Position numbers and translations under genes: made by a program. The notes under the pieces were generated by a model that was given only the letters and a program-made list of their open reading frames with translations, did not search any database and was not told the origin of the DNA. Below are positions 23,039 to 29,709 of a stretch of 29,709 nucleotides of DNA, piece by piece. Origin of the DNA: Syntrophaceae bacterium UBA5764 (GTDB taxonomy: Bacteria > Desulfobacterota > Syntrophia > Syntrophales > Smithellaceae); assembly GCA_002418825.1 (NCBI GenBank), contig DIEW01000040.1, positions 1-29,709 of the forward strand. The letters are read 5' to 3'. The first letter of the stretch is position 1. Every line of letters starts with the position of its first letter.

Positions 23039-23071
23039 GCGGACTCTCTTTTTCTTTTAAAGAGAGCCCGC
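23039..23071 (+). terminator. Hairpin after rpsR, terminator or attenuator
   Basis: A 13-bp stem with one mismatch (23039-23051 with 23059-23071) around a seven-base T-rich loop, followed by ATCTTTTGTC. It lies between rpsR and the DUF2232 gene. The downstream T run is interrupted, so it may only partly stop transcription and set a higher level of rpsF-rpsR than of the genes after it. Confidence 0.6.
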
Positions 23072-23107
23072 ATCTTTTGTCATAATTAATTTAAAAAAAT
23101 TTCAGTC

Positions 23108-24058
23108 ATGCCCCCTTTAGACAAGAATGATTTTCGCCTTTTTTCCATTTGCACTATAATCATTGCTGCCGCAACTTTCGTCACATTATTGGGCTCCATC
23201 TTCGTTATTTTTCTTCCCCTGATTTTGTTTTACCACCACATCAGCACTGGTTTTCTAAAAACCTGCTGCGTTTTCTTAGTCTCGCTCATCATCTTTTTCC
23301 CACTTGGAATTTTTTTTCAACACACAATACCTTACCCGGAAATACTGACACTGGGGCTAAGCGGAACAGTAATGGCAGCAATTGTTCGGAAAGGGGGGTC
23401 TTTTCAAAAAACGGTTTCTTTGACATCCTTTACTGTCTTGTCTCTCGTTGGCGCTTTTTTACTTTACAGCGCCCATGCACAAAACACGACCATTGCGCAA
23501 ATAATTAAAAGTTATGTCGCCGAAGCCATCCAGTATAATCTAGAAATGTACAGCCGCCTGCCGCTGGGAAGAGAAAATATAAATTTGGTGTTGGAAAACA
23601 GCCAAAATATCATCGACATATTAGTCAGAATCTTCCCTTCCCTGATTGTTGTGTTGTGTGTTTTTACTGTGTGGTTCAATTTACTTCTGGGAAGAAATCT
23701 TCTACGGCAAAAAGGAATTCTTCTCTCCCGCTTAAATTATTTATCGAACTGGAGTGCTCCGGAATTCGTAATTTGGATTTTTATCGCTTCCGGCGCCCTT
23801 ATTTTTTGGGGAAACTATCAATTAAGTTCTCTGGGCATGAACTTAATGATTATTGTCTGCTTTGTATATTTGCTCCAAGGCCTTGCAATTATTAGCTTCA
23901 TTTTTCAAAATAAAAACGCGCCTCTTCTTTTCCGTTATTTGATTTATTTTTTCATTGCAGTTCAACAATTTTTTATGCTAGCAGTTGTCGCAGTGGGGTT
24001 GTTGGATATTTGGGTTGACTTCCGAAAATTTTTTCAGAACAAAAATATTGTCGCTTAA
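23108..24058 (+). CDS. DUF2232 (YybS-like) integral membrane protein
   Basis: A 316-residue protein with about eight hydrophobic segments. It resembles the DUF2232/YybS family found between rpsR and rplI in many Desulfobacterota and Firmicutes; fold similarity to S-components of vitamin transporters has been noted for related families, but the function is unknown. Polar features include PLGRENINLVLENSQNIIDILVRIFPS in the middle, a stretch common in the family. The ATG at 23108 lacks a clear ribosome site. Its place in a ribosomal/replication operon is conserved context, not proof of role. Confidence 0.8.
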   Translation: MPPLDKNDFRLFSICTIIIAAATFVTLLGSIFVIFLPLILFYHHISTGFLKTCCVFLVSLIIFFPLGIFFQHTIPYPEILTLGLSGTVMAAIVRKGGSFQKTVSLTSFTVLSLVGAFLLYSAHAQNTTIAQIIKSYVAEAIQYNLEMYSRLPLGRENINLVLENSQNIIDILVRIFPSLIVVLCVFTVWFNLLLGRNLLRQKGILLSRLNYLSNWSAPEFVIWIFIASGALIFWGNYQLSSLGMNLMIIVCFVYLLQGLAIISFIFQNKNAPLLFRYLIYFFIAVQQFFMLAVVAVGLLDIWVDFRKFFQNKNIVA

Positions 24059-24093
24059 TATTTTATTGTTATTTCAGGTTAATGGAGAGTTTT

Positions 24094-24540
24094 ATGAAGG
24101 TAATTCTTAAGCAAAAAGTGTCTTCTCTGGGTAAAGCCGGGGATTTAATAAAAGTTAACGACGGTTATGCGCGTAACTACCTTATTCCCAAAGGCCTAGC
24201 CATTGAAGCCGATGAAAAAAATATAAAACTTTTGGAGCACGAAAAGAAAAATATTCTCAATAAAACCCAGAAAAAATACAAAAATGCGCAAGATTTAGCA
24301 GCCGCCCTAAGCAACGAAACTCTGACTTTTTTGCGCAAAGTCGGAGATCAGGAAAAAATATTCGGCTCCGTAACCACAAAAGACATTGAAGAAGCGCTTA
24401 ATAAAAAAGGGTACAACATCGACCGTAAAATGATTATCCCTGGCGAACATATAAAATCGCTGGGAGAATTCAAAGTAAAGATAAAGTTAACCGCCGGCGT
24501 GGAAAGCGAAATAAAAATAGTTGTTTCTGGTGAAAAATAA
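24094..24540 (+). CDS. rplI: 50S ribosomal protein L9
   Basis: L9 of the large subunit. The N-terminal RNA-binding domain MKVILKQKVSSLGKAGDLIKVNDGYARNYLIPKGLAIEA is clear, then the long connecting helix and the C-terminal domain (IFGSVTTKDIEEAL, GEHIKSLGEFKVKIKL). 148 residues, normal. The ATG at 24094 with a GGAG site 8 bases before fits the family start better than the ATG at 24082. Its TAA overlaps the dnaB ATG by one base. Confidence 0.96.
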   Translation: MKVILKQKVSSLGKAGDLIKVNDGYARNYLIPKGLAIEADEKNIKLLEHEKKNILNKTQKKYKNAQDLAAALSNETLTFLRKVGDQEKIFGSVTTKDIEEALNKKGYNIDRKMIIPGEHIKSLGEFKVKIKLTAGVESEIKIVVSGEK

Positions 24541-25892
24541 TGAAAGATAACGAATCTTCTTTATATAAAGTTCCGCCGCAAAATATCGAGGCTGAGCAAT
24601 CCATCATCGGCAGCATTCTTTTGGAAAACAGCGCCATCAACAGCGCGTTGGAGATTCTTTCCAAAAATGATTTTTACAGCGAAGCTCATCGCCGGATCTT
24701 CGGCGTCATTATTGAACTTTCTGAAAAAAACGAACCAGTCGATTTAATCACTTTAAGCAGCGCCCTCAAAGACAAAAACATGCTGGATTCGGTGGGCGGC
24801 ACAACCTATCTTGCCTCTCTGGTGGATAGCGTTCCTTCCGCCGCCAATATTGTTCATTATGCCAAAATCGTCAAGGAAAAAGCTGTCCTGCGCGGACTGA
24901 TTGGTTCCGCAACTGAAATAATCAATAGCTGTTACGACACCGGTTCAGATGTTGACGAAGTTCTGGATAAGGCGGAACACAGCATTTTCGAAATCTCTGA
25001 AAATAAAGTAAGGCCTTCATTTTCACCGATTAGAGAAATTGTCAAAGACAGTTTCCGCTCCATTGAAGATCTTTTTGCGCGCAAGCAACTGATTACCGGA
25101 GTTCCCACCGGTTTTGAAAAAATGGATGACCTGACTTCCGGATTGCAGAAATCAGAATTGATTATCATCGCCGGACGTCCCAGTATGGGGAAAACAGCCT
25201 TTGCTCTTAATATCGCTCAGTATGCCGCCATGGAAGAACAAATTCCTGCGGCTATCTTTTCTCTGGAAATGTCCAAGGAACAGCTTGCTTTTCGTCTTCT
25301 TTCCTCGGAAGCGAAAGTGGACTCGCAAAGGTTAAGAAAAGGTTTTCTGGGTGAAACGGACTGGCCAAAGCTGACAACCGCCGCCGGACGTCTTTCCGAA
25401 GCACCGATTTTTATCGATGATACCCCCGGCATAACTGTTTTGGAAATGAAGGCCAAGTCGCGCCGCCTGAAAGCCGACCAGGGACTTGGTTTGATTATCG
25501 TGGATTACATTCAGCTGATGCGCACCGGCAGTTACCGCGAATCACGTGAACAGGAAATATCCGAAATCAGCCGTTCCTTAAAAGCGCTGGCTAAGGAACT
25601 GAGAGTGCCTGTAATTGCTCTTTCCCAACTTAACCGCAAAGTAGAAGAACGTCCCAACCGCCGCCCGCAGATGGCGGATTTACGCGAATCCGGCGCCATC
25701 GAACAGGATGCCGACGTTATCGCCTTTATTTATCGTGATGAAGTTTATAACAAATCCGACGATAATCCGGATAAAGGAATAGCGGAAATCATCATCGCCA
25801 AGCAGAGAAACGGCCCGACCGGTACAGTAAAATTGGCATTTTTGGAAAAATTCACCAGCTTTGAAAATCTGGCTCGTTCAGACAGCGTGTAA
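24540..25892 (+). CDS. dnaB: Replicative DNA helicase
   Basis: The hexameric helicase that unwinds DNA at the replication fork. N-terminal domain: PPQNIEAEQSIIGSILLENSAI; linker; then a RecA-like ATPase domain with the Walker A GRPSMGKT at about residues 212-219, FSLEMSKEQLAFRLL, Walker B LIIVDYIQLM, ALSQLNRKVEERPNRRPQMADLRESGAIEQDADVI. No intein interrupts it. 450 residues, normal. It is coupled to rplI by a TAATG junction. It converges with rpoH, only 12 bases separating the stops, with no terminator visible. Confidence 0.97.
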   Translation: MKDNESSLYKVPPQNIEAEQSIIGSILLENSAINSALEILSKNDFYSEAHRRIFGVIIELSEKNEPVDLITLSSALKDKNMLDSVGGTTYLASLVDSVPSAANIVHYAKIVKEKAVLRGLIGSATEIINSCYDTGSDVDEVLDKAEHSIFEISENKVRPSFSPIREIVKDSFRSIEDLFARKQLITGVPTGFEKMDDLTSGLQKSELIIIAGRPSMGKTAFALNIAQYAAMEEQIPAAIFSLEMSKEQLAFRLLSSEAKVDSQRLRKGFLGETDWPKLTTAAGRLSEAPIFIDDTPGITVLEMKAKSRRLKADQGLGLIIVDYIQLMRTGSYRESREQEISEISRSLKALAKELRVPVIALSQLNRKVEERPNRRPQMADLRESGAIEQDADVIAFIYRDEVYNKSDDNPDKGIAEIIIAKQRNGPTGTVKLAFLEKFTSFENLARSDSV

Positions 25893-25904
25893 TATTCGGA
25901 GCAG

Positions 25905-26756
25905 TTAAGACTTTTTATCCGGTTTCAGATAAGGCAGGGCCAGTTGAACCTTTTTTAACGCCTGTTTTTCAATCTGACGCGCACGTTCTCGGGTGATATT
26001 GAATCTGTTGCCTATTTCCTGCAGCGTTTCTGGGTTATCCGCCATAACGCGGTTAACAATTATATAACTTTCTCTTTCCGTAAGGTTGGCCAGCGCGCCG
26101 GCGATATTTTTCTGCACCAGACTTCTTTCTTCACTCTTGATCAACGCGGTTTCTTGATTGTCTCCTTCATAAGCCAGAAAATCAATGTGCGTATTGTCCC
26201 CATCATCTCCTATAAACTCGTGGAGGGAAACATCGCGTGAACCCAATCTAAGGTCCATTTCCGCCACTTCCGAACCTTTGACGCCCAGAGATTCCGCGAT
26301 TTCAGCGAATTCCGGATTCTTTTTGGATAGCGTCTCCAATTCCTTCTTCGCCTGGCTCAACTTAAAAAACAGTTTTCTCTGCGCCTGCGTCGTGCCAATT
26401 TTAACGATGCTCCATGATCTGATAAGGTAATTCTGAATGTAGGCGCGAATCCACCAGACCGCGTATGAAATGAGCCGGTAGCCTTTATAAGGGTCAAATT
26501 TTTTTACGGCGTGAATAAGACCAATATTCCCCTCCTGAATTAAATCGGCCAGTTTAAAACCGTAGTTACGATACTCGTGGGCAATTTTGACCACAAACCT
26601 TAGATTGGAAACAATGAGCTTTTCCGCCGCTTCCATATCGTTATATTTTTTCAGACGTACTGCAATTTTGAACTCTTCTTCAGCGCTTAACAGCGGAAAG
26701 CGGTTAATTTCAGCTATATATAAATCAAGAGTGCCAACTACGGCGGGTAACTTCAA
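25905..26756 (-). CDS. rpoH: RNA polymerase heat-shock sigma factor RpoH-like
   Basis: A sigma-70 family factor of about 283 residues without region 1.1, the size of sigma32. Seen: region 1.2/2 with LDLYIAEINRFPLLSAEEE, NLRFVVKIAHEYRNYGFKLADLIQEGNIGLIHAVKKFDPYKGYRLISYAVWWIRAYIQNYLI, the RpoH-box-like QRKLFFKLSQAKKEL, and region 4.2 TLQEIGNRFNITRERARQIEKQALKKV. A TTG at 26756 (MKLPAVVG) lies 8 bases after AGGGAG; an in-frame TTG two codons earlier is too close to that site. Its neighbour across the divergent promoters leads to clpB, a common RpoH target. Confidence 0.92.
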   Translation of the reverse strand: MKLPAVVGTLDLYIAEINRFPLLSAEEEFKIAVRLKKYNDMEAAEKLIVSNLRFVVKIAHEYRNYGFKLADLIQEGNIGLIHAVKKFDPYKGYRLISYAVWWIRAYIQNYLIRSWSIVKIGTTQAQRKLFFKLSQAKKELETLSKKNPEFAEIAESLGVKGSEVAEMDLRLGSRDVSLHEFIGDDGDNTHIDFLAYEGDNQETALIKSEERSLVQKNIAGALANLTERESYIIVNRVMADNPETLQEIGNRFNITRERARQIEKQALKKVQLALPYLKPDKKS

Positions 26757-26786
26757 AAACAATTCTCCCTAATATTTCGTCGCTTA

Positions 26787-26815
26787 TTTTTATCCAACTA
26801 AAATATTGCGGTCAA
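26787..26815 (-). promoter_or_regulatory. Sigma70-type promoter for rpoH
   Basis: On the minus strand TTGACC (26810-26815) and TAAAAA (26787-26792) are 17 bases apart. The start would be about 26780, giving a short leader of some 25 bases before the rpoH start. No RNA-thermometer structure fits into so short a leader. Confidence 0.5.
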
Positions 26816-26833
26816 GATATTTTATAGCATGAC

Positions 26834-26862
26834 TTGACAGGAAAAGCTTTCATGTTTAAAGT
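26834..26862 (+). promoter_or_regulatory. Candidate promoter for the diadenylate cyclase-clpB pair
   Basis: TTGACA at 26834-26839, a perfect -35, is followed after 17 bases by TAAAGT (26857-26862), four of six for -10. The start would be near 26869. This makes the TTG at 26834 and ATG at 26852 unlikely as translation starts and supports the ATG at 26891. The -35 is preceded by C, giving CTTGACA, which also resembles a sigma32 -35, but no CCCCAT-like -10 is present. Confidence 0.45.
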
Positions 26863-26890
26863 AAGTTCAATAATATCAGGGGCGAACACA

Positions 26891-27763
26891 ATGAAAACTA
26901 TTACCAAAACGATGATCGAGCATGCGACCAAAATCGCACGCGCGGTGAAGGCTAACGCTTTCCTTATTTGTGTTGATATCTCTACCGATATTGCCTCCCT
27001 TTCAGAGGAAATAAAGAAAAATAAAAAAGTAATAATCGTAAGCCGGGAAAAACAGGAACTGCCCGAAGATATTAAAAAATATGCCCATAAATTAGATGTT
27101 CCCAATGTTAACTTGACCCGCCTGGGAAAAATAAAAATAGCTGCTGCTAAAGGAATCGTCTTAGGCTTTTTCAAAAAAGGAGACAAAATCGTCGCGATAA
27201 GCGGTGTCCCCAAGTTCGGCTATGCCGACAGTATTTTTGTTATTGACGTCGGCAAGGAATTTGAAATTTTGACCTCAGATTTCATCAATGACGTGTTGGA
27301 AGACATCCAGCCGGAAGTATTCAACGCCGTCTTGAATCTTGCCTGTGAACTTGCGGCTCAAGGTCGTGAATACAGAAAAGTCGGCACAATTTTTGTCTTG
27401 GGAGATGATGAGAAGGTCATGCAGATGTCTCAGCAAATGATTATTAATCCTTTTCTGGGTTATACGGAAGAACAGCTCAATATTTTAAACCAGGAACTGG
27501 AAGAAACCATCAAGGAATTTTCCGCTATTGACGGCGCGTTTATCATCAAAAACAACGGTGTACTGGTAACTGCAGGTCGTCATTTAAACGCCGCTCCGGA
27601 CATTCGCGATTTGCCTTCAGGTTTGGGCAGCCGTCACATTGCCGCTGCCGGCATTACCAATGTTACCAAAGCCATTGCCTTTGTCGTTTCTGAATCTTCA
27701 GGAAATGTTAGTGTTTTCAAAAACGGAAAATTGTTCGTCACGATTGAAAAACCGATAGATTAA
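26891..27763 (+). CDS. Diadenylate cyclase of the CdaZ/DacZ architecture (DisA_N domain)
   Basis: A 290-residue protein likely to make c-di-AMP from two ATP. The N-terminal half (about 1-125) resembles a pyruvate kinase C-terminal alpha/beta domain; the C-terminal half is a DAC domain. The catalytic DGA motif is at residues 214-216 (AIDGAFIIKNNGVLVTAGRHL) and the second motif, usually RHR, reads RHI at 248-250 (LPSGLGSRHIAAAGIT), followed by FVVSESSGNVSVFKNG. A PK-C-like plus DAC build is that of archaeal DacZ (CdaZ). No membrane segment is seen, so it should be cytoplasmic. The ATG at 26891 has AGGGG 9 bases upstream. The clpB gene follows after 13 bases. Activity is likely but unproven given the changed motif. 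Confidence 0.82.
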   Translation: MKTITKTMIEHATKIARAVKANAFLICVDISTDIASLSEEIKKNKKVIIVSREKQELPEDIKKYAHKLDVPNVNLTRLGKIKIAAAKGIVLGFFKKGDKIVAISGVPKFGYADSIFVIDVGKEFEILTSDFINDVLEDIQPEVFNAVLNLACELAAQGREYRKVGTIFVLGDDEKVMQMSQQMIINPFLGYTEEQLNILNQELEETIKEFSAIDGAFIIKNNGVLVTAGRHLNAAPDIRDLPSGLGSRHIAAAGITNVTKAIAFVVSESSGNVSVFKNGKLFVTIEKPID

Positions 27764-27776
27764 TGAGGAATTAATT

Positions 27777-29709
27777 ATGCGCTTCGATAAATTCACGCTC
27801 AAAGTTCAGGAAGCCCTTCAGGAGGCCCAGTCCTATGCCGGGTCTCTGGGACATCAGGCTATTGAACCGGAACACCTCCTTGTGTGCTTTCTGCGCCAGC
27901 AGGACGGCATAGTTTCTTCCATAATAAATAAGCTAAGCGTTTCGCCTCGTCAAATTGAACAGGAATTAGTCAGATTTCTGGAAAAACAGCCGCGCGTCGA
28001 AGGCAGTGCGGGACAGGTTTATCTTTCGGGACGTCTTAATAAAATTTTTGATAAGGCGCTTACCGAAGCGGCGCAATTAAAAGATGAATATGTCAGTGCC
28101 GAGCATGTATTTGTCGCCATCAGCGAGGAAAAGGCCGGCGAAGCGGCAAAAATTTTGCGTAAGGCGGGCATCACTAAAGACAGTATTTTTAAAGTGCTGG
28201 TGGAAATCCGCGGCAATCAGCGTGTTACCGACCCTAATCCCGAAGGAAAATATCAGGCGCTTGAACGCTACGCTAAAGATTTTAACGAATTGGCTAAAAA
28301 AGGATCATTTGACCCGGTTATTGGACGCGATGAAGAAATACGCCGCATCATGCAGGTGCTATCGCGCCGCACAAAAAACAATCCTGTTTTAATCGGCGAG
28401 CCGGGTGTGGGCAAAACAGCCATCGTCGAAGGTTTGGCGCAACGCATCGTTAACGGCGACGTACCGGAGAATTTAAAAGATAAACGAGTTGTCGGTTTGG
28501 ATATCGGCGCTTTGATTGCCGGCGCAAAATACCGCGGCGAATTTGAAGAAAGACTAAAAGCGGTTTTAAAAGAAGTGACCAGCGCGGAAGGCCAGATAAT
28601 CCTGTTCATTGATGAAATCCATACCGTTGTCGGCGCCGGCGCTTCGGAAGGCTCCGTCGATGCTTCCAACATGCTCAAACCAGCGCTCGCGCGCGGCGAA
28701 TTACGCTGTGTGGGCGCCACCACACTCAATGAATATCGCAAATATATAGAAAAAGACGCGGCGCTGGAACGCCGCTTCCAGCCGATTCTGGTAAAAGAAC
28801 CCTCGGTGGAAGACACCATCGCTATTTTAAGAGGTTTGAAAGAACGCTACGAAGTGCATCACGGCGTGCGTATCAAGGATTCCGCGATAATTGCCGCGGC
28901 GACTCTCTCCAACCGTTATATCTCCGACCGCTTCCTGCCGGACAAAGCCGTGGACTTGATTGACGAAGCCGCTTCACGCCTTAGAATTGAACTTGATTCC
29001 ATGCCCTCCGAGATTGACGTCATCGACCGTAAAATAATTCAATTAGAAATAGAAAAACAATCGCTGAAAAACGATACGGATAAAAGCACCAAAGAAAGGC
29101 GGGAAAAAATCGAAAAAGAGCTGGCCGCGCTCAAAGAAAATTTGAGCCAGATGAAAGCCCACTGGTCGAGCGAAAAAGATATTATTAAAAAAATTCAGAA
29201 TATCAAAAGCCGGATGGAATCATTAAAGATTGAAGAGGCCAACGCGCAGCGCGACGGCGATCTGGCCAAGGCCGCGGAAATCCGCTACGGCAAGCTTGTG
29301 GAACTCAATAAGGAGCTGGAAAAAGACCAGGAAAAACTCACCGAGACACAAAAAAGCAAACAAATGCTTAAGGAAGAAGTGGACGCGGAAGATGTGGCCG
29401 AAGTTGTCTCCAACTGGACGGGAATACCGCTTTCCCGCATGATGGAAAGTGATGTGCAGAAACTGATCCATATGGAAGAGCGCCTCAAAATGCGCGTGAT
29501 CGGTCAGGACGAAGGCATTACTGCCGTATCATCGGCGCTCAGGCGCGCGCGTTCCGGCCTGCAGGACCCCAACCGCCCTATCGGCTCATTTATTTTTCTG
29601 GGTCCCACCGGCGTGGGTAAAACAGAACTGGCACGCGCGCTGGCGGAATTCATGTTTGACAATGAGCAGGCGATGGTGCGCATCGACATGTCAGAATACA
29701 TGGAAAAGC
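27777..29709 (+). CDS. clpB: ATP-dependent chaperone ClpB, 3' end cut by window edge
   Basis: A protein disaggregase of the Hsp100 family; it threads aggregated proteins through a hexameric pore with DnaK's help. 644 codons are visible. Clp N-domain (about 1-145), first AAA+ domain with Walker A GEPGVGKT at about 207-214 and FIDEIHTVVGAG, the long coiled-coil middle domain (about 410-535) that marks ClpB and excludes ClpA/ClpX, and the start of the second AAA+ domain with GPTGVGKT at about 609-616. The end of the gene lies outside the window. The ATG has a GAGGAA site. It is 13 bases after the diadenylate cyclase gene and probably co-transcribed with it. Confidence 0.97.
   Translation, partial: MRFDKFTLKVQEALQEAQSYAGSLGHQAIEPEHLLVCFLRQQDGIVSSIINKLSVSPRQIEQELVRFLEKQPRVEGSAGQVYLSGRLNKIFDKALTEAAQLKDEYVSAEHVFVAISEEKAGEAAKILRKAGITKDSIFKVLVEIRGNQRVTDPNPEGKYQALERYAKDFNELAKKGSFDPVIGRDEEIRRIMQVLSRRTKNNPVLIGEPGVGKTAIVEGLAQRIVNGDVPENLKDKRVVGLDIGALIAGAKYRGEFEERLKAVLKEVTSAEGQIILFIDEIHTVVGAGASEGSVDASNMLKPALARGELRCVGATTLNEYRKYIEKDAALERRFQPILVKEPSVEDTIAILRGLKERYEVHHGVRIKDSAIIAAATLSNRYISDRFLPDKAVDLIDEAASRLRIELDSMPSEIDVIDRKIIQLEIEKQSLKNDTDKSTKERREKIEKELAALKENLSQMKAHWSSEKDIIKKIQNIKSRMESLKIEEANAQRDGDLAKAAEIRYGKLVELNKELEKDQEKLTETQKSKQMLKEEVDAEDVAEVVSNWTGIPLSRMMESDVQKLIHMEERLKMRVIGQDEGITAVSSALRRARSGLQDPNRPIGSFIFLGPTGVGKTELARALAEFMFDNEQAMVRIDMSEYMEK

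Noticed and set aside
26834..26890. Longer N-terminus for the diadenylate cyclase from TTG 26834 or ATG 26852
   Set aside because: These codons overlap a good TTGACA-17-TAAAGT promoter and lack a ribosome site; ATG 26891 has AGGGG upstream.

Overview
The window looks like chromosomal DNA of an anaerobic Desulfobacterota ("deltaproteobacterial") organism, perhaps close to the Syntrophales. This placement is inferred from gene content and not from any database match. The pointers are an NAD-linked dihydroorotate dehydrogenase 1B (pyrD/pyrK), a methylenetetrahydrofolate reductase carrying a cysteine-rich MetV-like tail, an EFR1-type flavodoxin/ferredoxin protein, a remnant resembling a 2-hydroxyacyl-CoA dehydratase activator, an rpsF-rpsR-DUF2232-rplI-dnaB operon, and rpoH. 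Coding density is high, many genes overlap by a few bases, and several genes appear to start with TTG.

Layout. 1-1115: 3' part of an MTA/SAH-type deaminase (+). 1126-5670 (-): a tight seven-gene run, transcribed EIIA-Man, EIIB, EIIC, rimI, pyrK, pyrD, MBL hydrolase. 5671-6087: intergenic, with a good sigma70-type promoter for an aldehyde dehydrogenase (6088-7467, +). A headless gene remnant follows the dehydrogenase in the same frame. 7703-9045 (-): DUF2892 membrane protein and a CBS-domain site-2 protease. 9219-10010 (+): EFR1-type protein. 10150-11676 (-): AMIN/LysM cell-wall amidase. 11868-13421 (+): MetF-MetV fusion. 13516-13592 (+): tRNA-Arg(CCG). 13812-15671 (+): a secreted repeat protein with a peptidase S74 chaperone domain, a GNAT-like remnant and a class II aldolase. 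15684-21906 (-): TetR regulator, FGGY sugar kinase, class III aminotransferase, RuBisCO-like protein (RLP) and a zinc phospholipase C/P1-nuclease-fold protein. 22266-25892 (+): rpsF, rpsR, DUF2232, rplI, dnaB. 25905-26756 (-): rpoH. 26891-29709 (+): a diadenylate cyclase of the CdaZ/DacZ architecture, then clpB, cut by the right edge.

The most interesting system is the TetR-kinase-aminotransferase-RLP operon. The RLP keeps the metal-binding Lys-Asp-Asp-Glu motif and the phosphate-binding glycines of RuBisCO but lacks residues needed for CO2 fixation. The operon's composition suggests an undescribed pathway acting on a phosphorylated sugar, sugar acid or amino-sugar-like compound. A perfect 6+1+6 inverted repeat sits at the predicted start site of the operon and is a candidate TetR operator. 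Second in interest is the CdaZ-like c-di-AMP synthase directly upstream of clpB and divergent from rpoH; its usual RHR motif reads RHI. Third is the EIIA-EIIB-EIIC mannose-family PTS set with no EIID, embedded in an operon with rimI and pyrimidine genes.

No CRISPR array, insertion sequence, integrase or rRNA was seen.
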